From positions 186,001 to 250,000 of the forward strand of contig JAVYIN010000003.1 of assembly GCA_035968315.1 (NCBI GenBank): DNA of 64,000 bases, in the 5' to 3' direction. A program made the translations under genes and the position numbers. The notes under the pieces were generated by a model. The model was not told the origin of the DNA, searched no databases, and saw only the letters and a list, made by a program, of their open reading frames with translations. This DNA comes from Nitrospira sp. Its GTDB lineage: Bacteria > Nitrospirota > Nitrospiria > Nitrospirales > Nitrospiraceae. How positions within the stretch are numbered: the stretch's first letter is position 1; the number at the start of each line of letters is the position of its first letter. Shown piece by piece: positions 18,343-27,778 of this stretch.

Positions 18343-18807
18343 CTAGTCCCGCTTACAGCCTACGAAATGAAAGTTCACTCCCCATCCCACCGGATCGCCC
18401 GGATCGCCCGGCTCGTAGGTCCCGACGGTAAAATTGCACTCGTTCATCGCCTTCTTGATCGCCTGGCCGAAGTCCGCCATGTTTCGGATTTCATGCTTGT
18501 CGATTTCCTTGATAACGGACCGCACCTTGATGCCCGCATAGTCGGCACGGGAATTCCCGATCACTTCGAACACCGCCACGCCTTGAGGGGCAGGCAGCTT
18601 CAACTCTTTTTGAATCTCTTCATCGACGGCCCCCACGACGATGCCGAACTCTTCCCCCAGCCGTGCGGCCTCTTCTTCTGTCATCGCCGGCGCCGCGGTA
18701 CCAGCCTGCGCCACCTCAGCCAAGCCGAGCAACGCAACCAGCACCATCGCTCCGCCCCAACCACGCGCAAAGGACATGCAGGACATCACTCCTAGAACTT
18801 TCATCAT
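18343..18807 (-). CDS. Secreted PDZ-domain protein
   Basis: 154 residues with a signal peptide (GGAMVLVALLGLAEVAQA). A PDZ-like domain follows (GVAVFEVIGNSRADYAGIKVRSVIKEIDKHEI). No protease domain is attached, so it is probably a periplasmic peptide-binding or scaffold protein. It is followed after six bases by the pentaheme cytochrome gene, which suggests a joint role in the same envelope complex or its assembly. Confidence 0.75.
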   Translation of the reverse strand: MMKVLGVMSCMSFARGWGGAMVLVALLGLAEVAQAGTAAPAMTEEEAARLGEEFGIVVGAVDEEIQKELKLPAPQGVAVFEVIGNSRADYAGIKVRSVIKEIDKHEIRNMADFGQAIKKAMNECNFTVGTYEPGDPGDPVGWGVNFHFVGCKRD

Positions 18808-18868
18808 TACCAGTCCGCAGGATGCTCAACATGGCCGTCCAGCAAGGCCGCAACTCGGGACTTCCCCT

Positions 18869-18907
18869 CGTTTCACCTTTCACGCCTCACGTTTCACGAT
18901 TCCTGAG
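18869..18907. repeat. Degenerate GTGAAACG intergenic repeat, copy C (inverted)
   Basis: CGTTTCACCTTTCACGCCTC followed by ACGTTTCACG lies in the gap between the PDZ gene and the NxrC-like gene. It is the reverse complement of the repeats near 2857 and 6556. Confidence 0.5.
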
Positions 18908-18938
18908 AACGCTGCTGGCGGACTTTTTCAGCATCCTG

Positions 18939-19823
18939 CTAAAGCTTCACCGGATCGATCGCGAGCTGAAACCACGGTGCCACGGATTTCTGTCCGTTCC
19001 GCTCTTTATTCTCTCCATTCCAGACGGCGAACGAAATGGTCTGCACCCGGCCCGGAATCAGCTTCGCCTCGTTCTCCTGCTCTTCACTCGACAGCGGGCG
19101 GCGCATCACCACATGCCAGACGCCGTCTTTCCATTGGGCTTTCCCTTGAATACGCCCCTGCTTTTCTTTGGTGGTCAGGGTACTGAATCCGCCGCCGATC
19201 AAGTCTTCCACCGACGAGACCCGGCGGGGAATGACTTCGAACGTGCGGACACCGCCCTCCTTTTTTTCCGATTGGCGCGCGGCGCGCCGGTCGATGTCGC
19301 TCTGCCAATCCGCTTTCCAATGCCAGATATTGATGTAGTGATCCAACTGCCCCATGCAGAAAAAGGCGGGGGCATCGCCGAGCGGGAGGCCGATCGCCAC
19401 GCCATCCCGGAACGTGCCCGGCGTCAGACGGTCGTTTTTCGTATTGTCCTGCCATTCCAGCAGAAAGGCGATCTCTGTGCCGTTATGGATAGACCGGACC
19501 GTCAGTGCCCGTGCCGTGGGCTCTGGCCAGACCGGACGGGTGATGACCTGTCCGCTGAGCGGCAGGGTCATGGGCGGCACTTTGGTCCAGGCGGCATCTT
19601 CGGGCGCCGATGGCAGCTCACCCTCGACCAGATGGGACCGGATAATCATCCCTTCCGAACTGACCAAAGGGATGCCCCATCCGCCCAGGACGATGCCGAT
19701 CACCAGGAGACTTGCGAGAAAAGCAAACAGGAGCGGACGGGAGCGATTGAGAGTCGTCATTCGCACCATGCAGGAGGTCGGTAACTCGACGGCATCCGTC
19801 GAGATGGTTGCCTGCTCGCACAC
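18939..19823 (-). CDS. NxrC-like heme-binding protein (ethylbenzene dehydrogenase gamma type)
   Basis: 294 residues; the true start may be the ATG at 19760, just before a membrane segment (LLFAFLASLLVIGIVLGGWG). The rest is the beta-rich ethylbenzene-dehydrogenase-gamma-like heme b domain: WTKVPPMTLPLSGQVITRP, EIAFLLEWQDNTKND, and FFCMGQLDHYINIWHWKADW, whose Met is a plausible heme ligand. In Nitrospira such proteins are candidate gamma subunits linking nitrite oxidoreductase to the electron chain. It is a paralogue of the protein at 25532-26485. Confidence 0.8.
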   Translation of the reverse strand: MCEQATISTDAVELPTSCMVRMTTLNRSRPLLFAFLASLLVIGIVLGGWGIPLVSSEGMIIRSHLVEGELPSAPEDAAWTKVPPMTLPLSGQVITRPVWPEPTARALTVRSIHNGTEIAFLLEWQDNTKNDRLTPGTFRDGVAIGLPLGDAPAFFCMGQLDHYINIWHWKADWQSDIDRRAARQSEKKEGGVRTFEVIPRRVSSVEDLIGGGFSTLTTKEKQGRIQGKAQWKDGVWHVVMRRPLSSEEQENEAKLIPGRVQTISFAVWNGENKERNGQKSVAPWFQLAIDPVKL

Positions 19824-19827
19824 ACCC

Positions 19828-21081
19828 TTACGGAAGCTTCACCCGGCGAATCTTGTTTTCACCGCGCTCGCACATATAGAGGTGGCCTTGCGAATCCAGC
19901 GCCAGGCCGACGGGCGAGTTCACCACCGCTTCCACGCCCAACAAGCCGTCTCCATGCTTCACTGTGCCGGCGGATTCTTTCGCCACGAAGCGGGCGGCGC
20001 CGCAGCCCCCCATATTCTTGTCTTCGTAGCCGCTGTCGCCATTCCCGGCGACCGTCGTAATGAGGCCTGTCTGCGCGTCCACTTTGCGCACGCGGTGATT
20101 CATGGTATCGGAGACGTAGAGATTGTCCTGCTGGTCGAACACGACGGCTTCCGGGGCATGCAGCATGGCCCGGATGGCCGGCTTGTCGTCGCCGTCGAAT
20201 CCGTAGCGGCAGACTCCGGCCACCGTCGAGATAATCCCGGTGCGGGCGTCGATCTTCCGCACGCGATTGCTGCCCTTATCGACGATGTGCACGTCGCCGT
20301 GGCTGTTCACCGCAATGCCGACCACGTCATAGAGCCGGGCCTCGATCGCCGGCTTGCCGTCGTCCAGATACATCGACATATCCAGCCCGTCCGAGCACAC
20401 CGGCATCAGCCATCCATGATCATCACTAAAATCGATGCCGATTGCATCGCCGGAAAGCACCACGAGGTTGCGGGCTACCAGGGGCTGTTCACGGGATTCA
20501 TCCTCGGCGGTCCACGTTCCGGCAATGGTGGTGACCATCCCGGTCTTGGGATCGTAGCGCCGGACTTTATGGGCCTGAGTATCGGCGATATACATGACAT
20601 CGTCGCGGTCGAAGGCAATCGCGGCCGGCCACGTGAGATTCACCTCAAGCGCCGGACCGTCCCCGTTGAATCCATGCTGGCCGGTGCCGACCACGGTCGT
20701 GATGATGCCGGTGTCCCGATCCACTTTTCGGATCCGGTTGCTCCCGGAATCGCAGATATAGAGATGGTTCTGTGAATCGAAGGCGACATCAAGCGGCAGA
20801 TACAAACCGGCTTCACCGCAAGGGCCCTCGTCGCCGCTATAACAGGTTTCGCCGATGCCGGCGAAATTGTGCAGCGTGCCCTCTTGGAGATTGATGCGGC
20901 GAATGCGATCGGACCCGGACTCGGCAAAGTAGAGCCACTTCTCCTCTTTGTCCAGCGCCACGTGGTGGGGAAGCGGAATCCCGGCCTTCACCGCCCGCTT
21001 GCCGTCACCGGTGCTGCGGGCCTTCCCGTTGCCTGCAAAGGTTTCGATGTACCCGCCTGCCAACTGCAGTTCTGTGTCCAT
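19828..21081 (-). CDS. NHL-repeat beta-propeller protein
   Basis: About 417 residues; the ATG at 21081 is preferred because AAGGA lies five bases upstream (21087 is the alternative). About six NHL repeats are visible, with recurring units such as GIITTVVGTGQHGFNGDG, GLITTVAGNGDSGY and NRIRKVDRDTG. No signal peptide is seen. Such propellers are usually binding scaffolds. The gene ends just before the NxrC-like gene and follows tatA, so it is in the respiratory accessory cluster; its specific role is unknown. Confidence 0.85.
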   Translation of the reverse strand: MDTELQLAGGYIETFAGNGKARSTGDGKRAVKAGIPLPHHVALDKEEKWLYFAESGSDRIRRINLQEGTLHNFAGIGETCYSGDEGPCGEAGLYLPLDVAFDSQNHLYICDSGSNRIRKVDRDTGIITTVVGTGQHGFNGDGPALEVNLTWPAAIAFDRDDVMYIADTQAHKVRRYDPKTGMVTTIAGTWTAEDESREQPLVARNLVVLSGDAIGIDFSDDHGWLMPVCSDGLDMSMYLDDGKPAIEARLYDVVGIAVNSHGDVHIVDKGSNRVRKIDARTGIISTVAGVCRYGFDGDDKPAIRAMLHAPEAVVFDQQDNLYVSDTMNHRVRKVDAQTGLITTVAGNGDSGYEDKNMGGCGAARFVAKESAGTVKHGDGLLGVEAVVNSPVGLALDSQGHLYMCERGENKIRRVKLP

Positions 21082-21123
21082 GCCCATCCTTCGTGCGTCT
21101 GGCCGCCGCCGTGTTGCTGTCGG

Positions 21124-21411
21124 TTAGGCGCGCGTAGCCGGCTGCGCGACGGCGGCCGACTGATCGACCGTGATCGCCTGTGCGGGCGCGGCCGTGATGA
21201 CCTGAGCCGGCGCCGCGGCTTGCTGCTGCGCGGCTTGCGCTTGGGCCTGCGCCTCGGCCTCGATGGCGTCGGCTTCGTGCACGGACTTCTTGAAGCCCTT
21301 GATGGCCTTGCCCAATCCTTCTCCGAGCTGCGGCAGCTTGCCCGCGCCGAAAATGATCAACACGATCACAAGGATGAGAATCAACTCTGTAAATCCAAGA
21401 CTCCCAAACAT
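21124..21411 (-). CDS. tatA: Twin-arginine translocase subunit TatA/E
   Basis: 95 residues with the classic N-terminus: one membrane helix ([19 protein letters not shown]), the hinge [22 protein letters not shown], and an amphipathic helix. The C-terminal tail is Ala/Gln-rich ([15 protein letters not shown]). It forms the pore of the Tat system exporting folded cofactor proteins. It lies in the cluster with the TorD-like chaperone and NxrC-like proteins, consistent with export of a molybdenum enzyme. A ribosome site GAAGGAG precedes the ATG. Confidence 0.93.
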   Translation of the reverse strand: MFGSLGFTELILILVIVLIIFGAGKLPQLGEGLGKAIKGFKKSVHEADAIEAEAQAQAQAAQQQAAAPAQVITAAPAQAITVDQSAAVAQPATRA

Positions 21412-21436
21412 GATGGACTCCTTCGTGAGGGGTAAA

Positions 21437-22249
21437 TCAGGATGCGGAACTTTCTTTGGCTTTCTTCGCGAATCGCTCTTTCAGCCGTTTGCGGGCCTCT
21501 TCAGCCTGCTCGAACATCTTGCACTTGTCGTACACGCTGATCAGGTTGTAATAGGCCAGCGGCTCGTCGGGGTTGTGCTCGACGGCGCTTTCCATGACCT
21601 TGATCGCCAAATCCGTCTTCTTATGATTCAGCGCGATTTCCATCAGTTTGAAGCTGGCCTCCAAATGCCTGGGCTCCAGCTCCAAGGTCCGCAGATAGCA
21701 CTGAATGCCCATATCGATCGTGTTGTAATCCGACACCTGCGGATTATCCAGCTCGATATAGACCCCGGCCAGATTGTACCAGGCGATCGGATCCTCCGGC
21801 GTAATTTCGACCAGCCGCTCGTAGTAGTCCTTGGCTTCCATGTACTTCTTCTTGTCCGCATAGACGCGGCCAAGATTGAACAACGACAGCACGTCGTGGG
21901 GGAAGACTTCGAGGGCATGCTTGAACTCGGCCTCCGCCTCGTCGGCCATATTCTTGGTGGCGTAGATGGTCCCGAGATTCGAGTAGTACATCGCCAGCGA
22001 CCGGTTCATTTCCGCGCGCAGACCCTCGGCCATCTCGATCGACTTCTTGACCTCGGCCAGCGCATCGTCGAGACGCCCCTTGCTGAAGTACAGCTCGCCC
22101 AGCCGGCAGCGGGCCTGAAAATCGTCCGGCTCGGTCGCCAGCAGCTTCTCGATTTCGACGATTTCTTCGTCCGGAGAGAGCGGCTGATCTCCCGGATCCA
22201 GGGCAGTGGCAGCAGGCATTGGTTCAGATGTCGGCTTCGTTGTGTCCAT
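21437..22249 (-). CDS. TPR protein
   Basis: 270 residues made of about five to six tetratricopeptide repeats ([77 protein letters not shown]). No signal peptide; a cytoplasmic protein-interaction scaffold. It sits between a polytopic membrane protein gene (30-base gap) and tatA (26-base gap), so it is probably translated from the same transcript. Possible role in assembling the neighbouring redox enzymes. Confidence 0.85.
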   Translation of the reverse strand: MDTTKPTSEPMPAATALDPGDQPLSPDEEIVEIEKLLATEPDDFQARCRLGELYFSKGRLDDALAEVKKSIEMAEGLRAEMNRSLAMYYSNLGTIYATKNMADEAEAEFKHALEVFPHDVLSLFNLGRVYADKKKYMEAKDYYERLVEITPEDPIAWYNLAGVYIELDNPQVSDYNTIDMGIQCYLRTLELEPRHLEASFKLMEIALNHKKTDLAIKVMESAVEHNPDEPLAYYNLISVYDKCKMFEQAEEARKRLKERFAKKAKESSAS

Positions 22250-22278
22250 ACGTGTACCTTGTGTGTCTGTGCTGAGGG

Positions 22279-23397
22279 TTAAACCTGTTCCGTCACCAGT
22301 CCATCCGACGAGCCTACCAACGGACTCTCCGTCGGCACCGCCGATTCCGCAGCCACCGGCTTGGCCCGATCAAGCGTCAACAACATCACTCCGAGAATCA
22401 CCATCAACGTCAGATTGGAAAACAGCAACGCATACCCGGCGATGAACATGAGCCCGATGCCATACCCGGCCAGCCGCCCCATATTGAGCAGCTTGATCAC
22501 CGTGTAGGACCAGCAGAGCAACCCTCCCATGTAAATCGCAAACGGGAGATAGAAGGTATAGCCCATGCCGAACTGGAAAATCCACCCGATCCCCTGCGAT
22601 GCCTGGCGCACCGCAGAGGCCATGGCCGGATCATACAGCCCGAGAAGATAGTCGGTAAAGATCAAGGTCGTGAAAATGATCCCCGTCGTGCCCCAGAACC
22701 AGATGGCCCGGTTGCGCTGGCGGCGGTTCTTCGTGCGGAGCGAGAGCCCCTGGCCATACGCCACGAAGGTGAGATAACTCGCCAGGACCATCAGTCCTTC
22801 GCCGATGCGATGCGCTTCATAGACGAATGGCGGCGCCGCCACCGTGCCTGCCACGCTGTAGGCCGTGGAGACGATCTGATAGTACAGCCAGCCCGATATC
22901 CCGACAGCGAACGTCAGACCCAATATCCGCTGCGCGCGGCCCTGATGGGTCGCGAGGTACTCGGCCATCAGCAACACCAGGGTCACAAATGCAATTCCGT
23001 TGTACACCAGGGAGCCCACCATCCCTGGAGGGACTACTAAAAACCCCGCCGTAAGAAGTAAAAGCAGCGCGGCGCAGGCCATCGCTACCTTGGATACCCG
23101 GCTGGTATCGGGCCCCACCCCCCGATTGACCATGGTCACGATCAAGGCGAGAAACAGGAGGATCGCCACAATATTGAGCAACCACGTTCCGATTTCAGTG
23201 AGCGTACTAAAGGTCGGGGTAATCCACGGATGGGCCACGGCCAACTTGCTGAGGTGCATGCCCAGCCGCGAGACCAGGCGATACAGCACCAGCTCGAGAA
23301 AGGACGTCAGGAGGACGAGCTTGACCGTATACTCGAAGAGCGGGCCATAATCGCTCACCCTGCCCGTGAGCCGCTCTCCCATCGTCGCAATCTTCAT
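22279..23397 (-). CDS. Polytopic membrane protein of unknown function
   Basis: 372 residues with about nine hydrophobic helices (for example LLNIVAILLFLALIVTMV, LLLLTAGFLVVPPGMVG, TGIIFTTLIFTDYLLGLY). No family is recognised. There is no CXXCH; a few His residues are near the helices (HLSKLAVAHPW, ATHQGRAQR), which would allow heme or quinone binding but do not prove it. It follows the radical SAM gene and precedes the TPR gene and tatA, so it may be part of the respiratory accessory cluster. Confidence 0.7.
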   Translation of the reverse strand: MKIATMGERLTGRVSDYGPLFEYTVKLVLLTSFLELVLYRLVSRLGMHLSKLAVAHPWITPTFSTLTEIGTWLLNIVAILLFLALIVTMVNRGVGPDTSRVSKVAMACAALLLLLTAGFLVVPPGMVGSLVYNGIAFVTLVLLMAEYLATHQGRAQRILGLTFAVGISGWLYYQIVSTAYSVAGTVAAPPFVYEAHRIGEGLMVLASYLTFVAYGQGLSLRTKNRRQRNRAIWFWGTTGIIFTTLIFTDYLLGLYDPAMASAVRQASQGIGWIFQFGMGYTFYLPFAIYMGGLLCWSYTVIKLLNMGRLAGYGIGLMFIAGYALLFSNLTLMVILGVMLLTLDRAKPVAAESAVPTESPLVGSSDGLVTEQV

Positions 23398-23491
23398 CGC
23401 ATGCGCTCCGCCTGAATCACGCCGGATTATAGCCGTCGAAAAAAAACGAGGTCAATGCCGGATCGACCGGGTACTTGGCCGCTCTCTCGGC

Positions 23492-25273
23492 CTACGAGGA
23501 ACCGATCGGTTGCGGCGCCTGCTTCTCCCGGGCGATATACAGCAAGCCGTCCGCCATTGAATAGTTGAACGGCAGTTCGCACACCACTTCGCTGATCCGT
23601 TCATAGACATACTGGTACAGTTTCTCCGACTGCTCCGGCGTCATCCCTTCCTGCACTTCGTAGAAGAACCCCAAGCTGAGGTCCTCCGCCGACGGCCGCA
23701 TGATGCGGCGGATGCCGTACCCGCCGGGATCGCTCATGATCGGCGCCTCTTTTTCAAGATCGAAGAGGCAGGGCTGGCAGGAGAAGCCGAACGATTCGTG
23801 CAGCTTCTTGTTTTCCACGACAAAGTTCATCGTTTCCAGCGCTTCTTCTTCTTTCTCGGTGGGGAAACCCACAATGATATAGCAATGGACGGCGATGCCC
23901 AAATCCACACAGTCGTCGGCGATGCGCCGCACCCACTCCTGCTTGATGCCCTTCTTCATGAAATCCATGATGCGCTGGTTGAACGATTCCAGCCCGAATA
24001 CGATCTTGAGACAGCCGGCATCCCGCATCGACGCCAGCAATTCGCGCGACAGATTCTTTTCAAACCGCATCTCGCAGGTCCACTTGATGTCCAGCTTGCG
24101 CTCGACCATTTGCTGGCAGAGCCGTTTGGTCGGCGCCAGGGCAAAACATTCGTCGGTGAAGAAGAAATACTGCGCCCCGTACCGCTGCTTGAGCCATTCC
24201 AATTCTTCGATCGTGCGCCCCGGATCCTTCTGCCTGAAATTCTGGTGGTCGAGCGTCAGCGCGCAAAAGGCGCAGTCCTTGTAGTAACACCCGCGAGAGA
24301 ATTGCACCGGCAGCACCGGCTCCGGCGACAAGTATTTATCGAGGGGGAATCCGTCGTAATTCGGAGCGGGCAATTGATTCACATTTTCGGAATAGAAGGG
24401 CTGATTAACCGTAATTTTCCCGTTCTGACGGTAAATCAGATTCGGCACCCTGCTGAAATCCTTTTTGCCGGCCATCTGATTCACCAGCTCCAGCAGCGCC
24501 GTTTCGCCCTCAAACACCACGATATCATCCGCAAGGTCGAACAAGCTTGGGCACCGCCTGATGTTGTCCACCAAACGCGTGAAAATGCTGCCACCAATCG
24601 TCACATGCAGATCCGGTGCGGCTTCTTTGATCAAACGGCACAAAGTCAGCCCAGGGATGATCTGTGAGGTGGCGGTAATCGACACGCCGATGATATCCGG
24701 ACGATCGCCCACGATCGACGGGATGAACCGATCACGGAAGAGGCTAATGTACGGGTTTTGCGCCTCATCCCGAATGACCTTCATGAGGTCTTTCGAGGAA
24801 TAGATGGAATAGTTGCTGAACTGATTATCAACCACCGTCAGCCTGGTCGGAAAATAGACGGAAGAAATCAGCTCCAGCCATTTATCGATCATGAAAAGGC
24901 TGCCTCGATAGGCATCCAGGTCGTAAAACCCTTCGCCCCGCAGCGTTTCTTTGGCCAGCTCCACGCGATCAATGAGGTAGGAGAACCGATCCAGTGATTC
25001 GACGACCTTCGCGTAATGCTCCCGGCTCCCAGGACCGGTATCTCCGGACTGGCTCCGCTCAAGCGCTCGTTGCTTGTCCAGCAATTGCTGGTGAACTTCG
25101 ACCCCGAAAGACCTCGTCAGCACCTGATCCAGCAATTCGATGCCAAGATCCCGCTGGGAGACGTTCGTCACCCCGGCTTGATGCAGAAATCCGGTCAATG
25201 ATGGGAGACTGAGATAGGGCTGCGAGGGATGCCACGTCGGAGGGAAAAGCAACGAAACTTTCATGGAAGACAC
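23492..25273 (-). CDS. B12-binding-type radical SAM protein
   Basis: 593 residues. An N-terminal cobalamin-binding-like domain (MKVSLLFPPTW ... DIIGVSITATSQIIPGL) precedes a radical SAM core with the sequence SRGCYYKDCAFCALT; the cysteine spacing is C-x4-C-x2-C rather than the usual C-x3-C-x2-C. Further core strands are YFFFTDECFAL and KIVFGLESFNQRIMDFMKKGI. It is expected to use a [4Fe-4S] cluster and SAM for methylation or rearrangement; the substrate is unknown. A candidate promoter lies at 25324-25353. Confidence 0.85.
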   Translation of the reverse strand: MSSMKVSLLFPPTWHPSQPYLSLPSLTGFLHQAGVTNVSQRDLGIELLDQVLTRSFGVEVHQQLLDKQRALERSQSGDTGPGSREHYAKVVESLDRFSYLIDRVELAKETLRGEGFYDLDAYRGSLFMIDKWLELISSVYFPTRLTVVDNQFSNYSIYSSKDLMKVIRDEAQNPYISLFRDRFIPSIVGDRPDIIGVSITATSQIIPGLTLCRLIKEAAPDLHVTIGGSIFTRLVDNIRRCPSLFDLADDIVVFEGETALLELVNQMAGKKDFSRVPNLIYRQNGKITVNQPFYSENVNQLPAPNYDGFPLDKYLSPEPVLPVQFSRGCYYKDCAFCALTLDHQNFRQKDPGRTIEELEWLKQRYGAQYFFFTDECFALAPTKRLCQQMVERKLDIKWTCEMRFEKNLSRELLASMRDAGCLKIVFGLESFNQRIMDFMKKGIKQEWVRRIADDCVDLGIAVHCYIIVGFPTEKEEEALETMNFVVENKKLHESFGFSCQPCLFDLEKEAPIMSDPGGYGIRRIMRPSAEDLSLGFFYEVQEGMTPEQSEKLYQYVYERISEVVCELPFNYSMADGLLYIAREKQAPQPIGSS

Positions 25274-25323
25274 TTTCTAATATCTTCGGAAAATCAGATA
25301 GTTTCGAGTGGTTTGATCGTTCG

Positions 25324-25353
25324 TTTATACACTCCCCCATTTGCCAATTGCAA
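25324..25353 (-). promoter_or_regulatory. Candidate sigma-70 promoter of the radical SAM gene cluster
   Basis: On the minus strand TTGCAA (25353-25348), an 18-base spacer and TATAAA (25329-25324). The radical SAM ATG is at 25273, about 45 bases from the expected start. Confidence 0.55.
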
Positions 25354-25411
25354 CCCTGTCTCCCGTCCCATCTTCCACGGAGAACAGGCCTGACTGGCTG
25401 CGCGAACGGAT

Positions 25412-25470
25412 CGCCAAAAGAAGAAGCCCCGGATCATTTCGCCACTCACGTGACGCCGACCCGGGGCCCC
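25412..25470 (-). terminator. Probable terminator after the NxrC-like gene
   Basis: On the minus strand GCCCCGGG and CCGGGGC flank a ~30-base loop that itself contains the palindrome CACGTG. It is followed by TTCTTCTTTT. This would separate the NxrC/TorD unit from the radical SAM cluster. Confidence 0.5.
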
Positions 25471-25531
25471 TCTATTTCACGACGCTCGACGCCTTAGCGA
25501 AGAACGCTGGTCTCTCCAGAGACCGGTTCGC

Positions 25532-26485
25532 TCACGGAAGCTTGAGCGTGAACCAGGTGGAGAGCGCCTTCATACCGTTGCGCTCGATGTTGTTCCCATC
25601 CCACACCGCAAACGCGATGGGCACAGACATCCCCGCCTTGAATTGCGTATCGTTGGCATCGCCGGTCTCCAGGCTGCGCTTGATGACCACGCGCCATGTC
25701 GGACCAGTGTATCCACCGCCCTTGACGGAACCTGACGGCTCCCACACGCCATTCCCGATCACATCCTGATGGGCCTGGGTGGTCAAGGTGCTGAATCCGT
25801 TGGCATTCAGGTCTTCCACCGAGCTCACACGGAGCGTCGGATCGGACATGATGTTACCGGACCAAATGCCTGAGTTGAAGGGCCCAAGGCTCCGACCGAT
25901 CCGGTCAGGATAGGTCACGCCGCCAGCCGGCTCTTCAAAGTAGTAATCCCAGAAAATGCCGGGATACTGATCGTCCACATCCCACATACCAGCGCTGTCC
26001 TTGCCCAAGTCCTTCTGCCATTCCGCGTTCCACCGCCAGATGTTGGTGGTTCCGCCAGACTGGCCCATGCACTGGAAGGGCGGCGCACCGGCTGTGTTCA
26101 CCGGGAACATGATCGCGGCCTGGTCACGGAAATCCTGCGGACCGATGGCCGTATCGTTCTTGGTCTGATCGCTCCACTCCACCCGCAACCCAAGCTCCTT
26201 GCCATTGCTCATGGCCTTGACGAACATCGACTTCACGGAGATGTTCGGGTGCATCGGGGTGGTGATCAGCTGACCGCTCAAAGGAACCACGACACCAGGA
26301 ACGCTCTCCCACACGGGATTTGCGCCATCCATGGGAATCGGGCCCTTGACCGCCTTCGCCGGGATGGTCACCGGCTGGCTTACGGCCAATGGGACTTGCC
26401 CGATCGTCAGCATCACGCCGACAACGAGGGCAGAGAGAAGAATGCCAAACACCAATTTCTTGTTGGTCGTCTGCACAACTCTCAT
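25532..26485 (-). CDS. NxrC-like heme-binding protein (ethylbenzene dehydrogenase gamma type)
   Basis: 317 residues from the ATG at 26485, which has GAGGAGGGG upstream. A signal segment (LVFGILLSALVVGVMLTIGQVPLAVSQ in outline) precedes the heme b domain: NPVWESVPGVVVPLSGQLIT, LGLRVEWSDQTKNDT and FQCMGQSGGTTNIWRWNAEW, with Met as a likely axial ligand. It closely resembles putative NxrC of Nitrospira, the proposed membrane-side gamma subunit of nitrite oxidoreductase, and is larger than the copy at 18.9 kb because of an insertion around PGIFWDYYFEEP. It follows a TorD-like chaperone gene. Confidence 0.85.
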   Translation of the reverse strand: MRVVQTTNKKLVFGILLSALVVGVMLTIGQVPLAVSQPVTIPAKAVKGPIPMDGANPVWESVPGVVVPLSGQLITTPMHPNISVKSMFVKAMSNGKELGLRVEWSDQTKNDTAIGPQDFRDQAAIMFPVNTAGAPPFQCMGQSGGTTNIWRWNAEWQKDLGKDSAGMWDVDDQYPGIFWDYYFEEPAGGVTYPDRIGRSLGPFNSGIWSGNIMSDPTLRVSSVEDLNANGFSTLTTQAHQDVIGNGVWEPSGSVKGGGYTGPTWRVVIKRSLETGDANDTQFKAGMSVPIAFAVWDGNNIERNGMKALSTWFTLKLP

Positions 26486-26572
26486 ACGACTAACCCCTCC
26501 TCTCAATTAAATGATTAATGACATCGCCCAATATGACTGCCGACTAGAAAACTGAAAATAATTGCACGGAAC

Positions 26573-27547
26573 TTACGCAGTTCCGACCGGTCCACCCTCC
26601 TCTTTATCCTTCTCCTTGTCCTTCACGTCCATGAACGACTGCGCCCCGACTTCGTTCAGGAGCATGCTCAACTCATTGCCCTGGTCCTGCGCACCGCACT
26701 CATAGGTCTGGCCTTCCGGCGAATTGAAGGTGGCCGGACGATAATCGGTTTCCGTATAAGGCTGCGGTGTCACACCCAGGAAGGCGGTCTCAAACTCCAT
26801 CCAATCGGACGTCATATCGGCCACGATTTTGAAGAGGCCCGAATCCGACTTCTTCGTCAACATGCGGCAAAACAGCGGAACCCACCGGCCGATATGGTTT
26901 TTAACGAATTTCTTTTGCGCATCGACGACGATCTGCGTCTTCTCGGCCCCGTCGTGACACCGCGAATACGACTCTTTGTAAGCGAGGAAATGCATGAACT
27001 CAAATTCGACGCTCAGGTGGTCGAGACGCTCGTGGATATCCTTCGACAGCTCGACACCGAAGGCCTTGTAGAATCCCGCGATGTCGCCCATGGTGTGCGA
27101 TTGCGCAAAGACGTGGTCGTTGCCGAACAGGGTCTCGTAAGGAGGACAATCGAGCGTAATGACATTGCTAAACACCCGCCGGTGCTCCGACTGGAGATCG
27201 CTCAACTGCCAGTTCACACATTCGGTCGCAATGAGCTTTTCAATATGATCGAGCTGCTTCTTCAGCGCCGCCAGCTTCTGCTTCGCGCGGTCGCCACCCT
27301 GATTCGCGTCCAGCGCAGCCTGCAAGGCGTCCAGCGCGGCACGGCCATCCTCAACGAACTCCCCGCACTGCAGATAGTCAAGAAATTCCTCGTCTTCTGG
27401 ATACAAAAGGCTCCAGGAGATCAAGAGATAGAGCTTGCTGCGGTTCAGGGCTCGCTCGACGGCGGGGGAATCTTTAATGGTCGGGGTAGTCGGAATAACG
27501 GCAGCAGCCGTGGTTGTTGCGCTCTGCACCGGTTGTTTACTCGTCAT
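26573..27547 (-). CDS. TorD/NarJ-type molybdoenzyme chaperone
   Basis: 324 residues from the ATG at 27547, chosen for the CCAGGAGAC ribosome site. The N-terminal ~40 residues are low complexity; then an all-helical domain (NRSKLYLLISWSLLYPEDEEFLDYL, LSDLQSEHRRVFSNV, CPPYETLFGNDHVFAQ, AGFYKAFGVELS, DHLSVEFEFMHFLAYKE). The Y-E-T and D-H-L-S-V-E-F-E-F motifs are typical of TorD/DmsD/NarJ proteins. It should bind the apo-catalytic subunit of a molybdenum enzyme before cofactor insertion and export. Its client is probably NxrA, which is elsewhere in the genome. Confidence 0.85.
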   Translation of the reverse strand: MTSKQPVQSATTTAAAVIPTTPTIKDSPAVERALNRSKLYLLISWSLLYPEDEEFLDYLQCGEFVEDGRAALDALQAALDANQGGDRAKQKLAALKKQLDHIEKLIATECVNWQLSDLQSEHRRVFSNVITLDCPPYETLFGNDHVFAQSHTMGDIAGFYKAFGVELSKDIHERLDHLSVEFEFMHFLAYKESYSRCHDGAEKTQIVVDAQKKFVKNHIGRWVPLFCRMLTKKSDSGLFKIVADMTSDWMEFETAFLGVTPQPYTETDYRPATFNSPEGQTYECGAQDQGNELSMLLNEVGAQSFMDVKDKEKDKEEGGPVGTA

Positions 27548-27640
27548 GGCAATTGTCTCCTGGATGTCAGACTCAACCCAGGCCTCACAGCTCACACAAG
27601 TCCCGCACTAACTGCACACACTACCTTCACGGGCCTGCGT

Positions 27641-27669
27641 ATGATAGGTAAAGGTCCTCTGGATGTCAA
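27641..27669 (-). promoter_or_regulatory. Consensus sigma-70 promoter of the TorD-NxrC unit
   Basis: On the minus strand TTGACA (27669-27664), a 17-base spacer and TATCAT (27646-27641). Transcription would begin about 85 bases upstream of the chaperone ATG and continue through the NxrC-like gene. Confidence 0.7.
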
Positions 27670-27778
27670 GCAAGAACTCCTGCGCGAACCAGCAAAATCG
27701 AACGAACAAATTTCCTCTTTCAATCGCTGCGAATTTCATGATTTTCAGACAGTCACGTTCAAATCCTGTCTTGACTTT

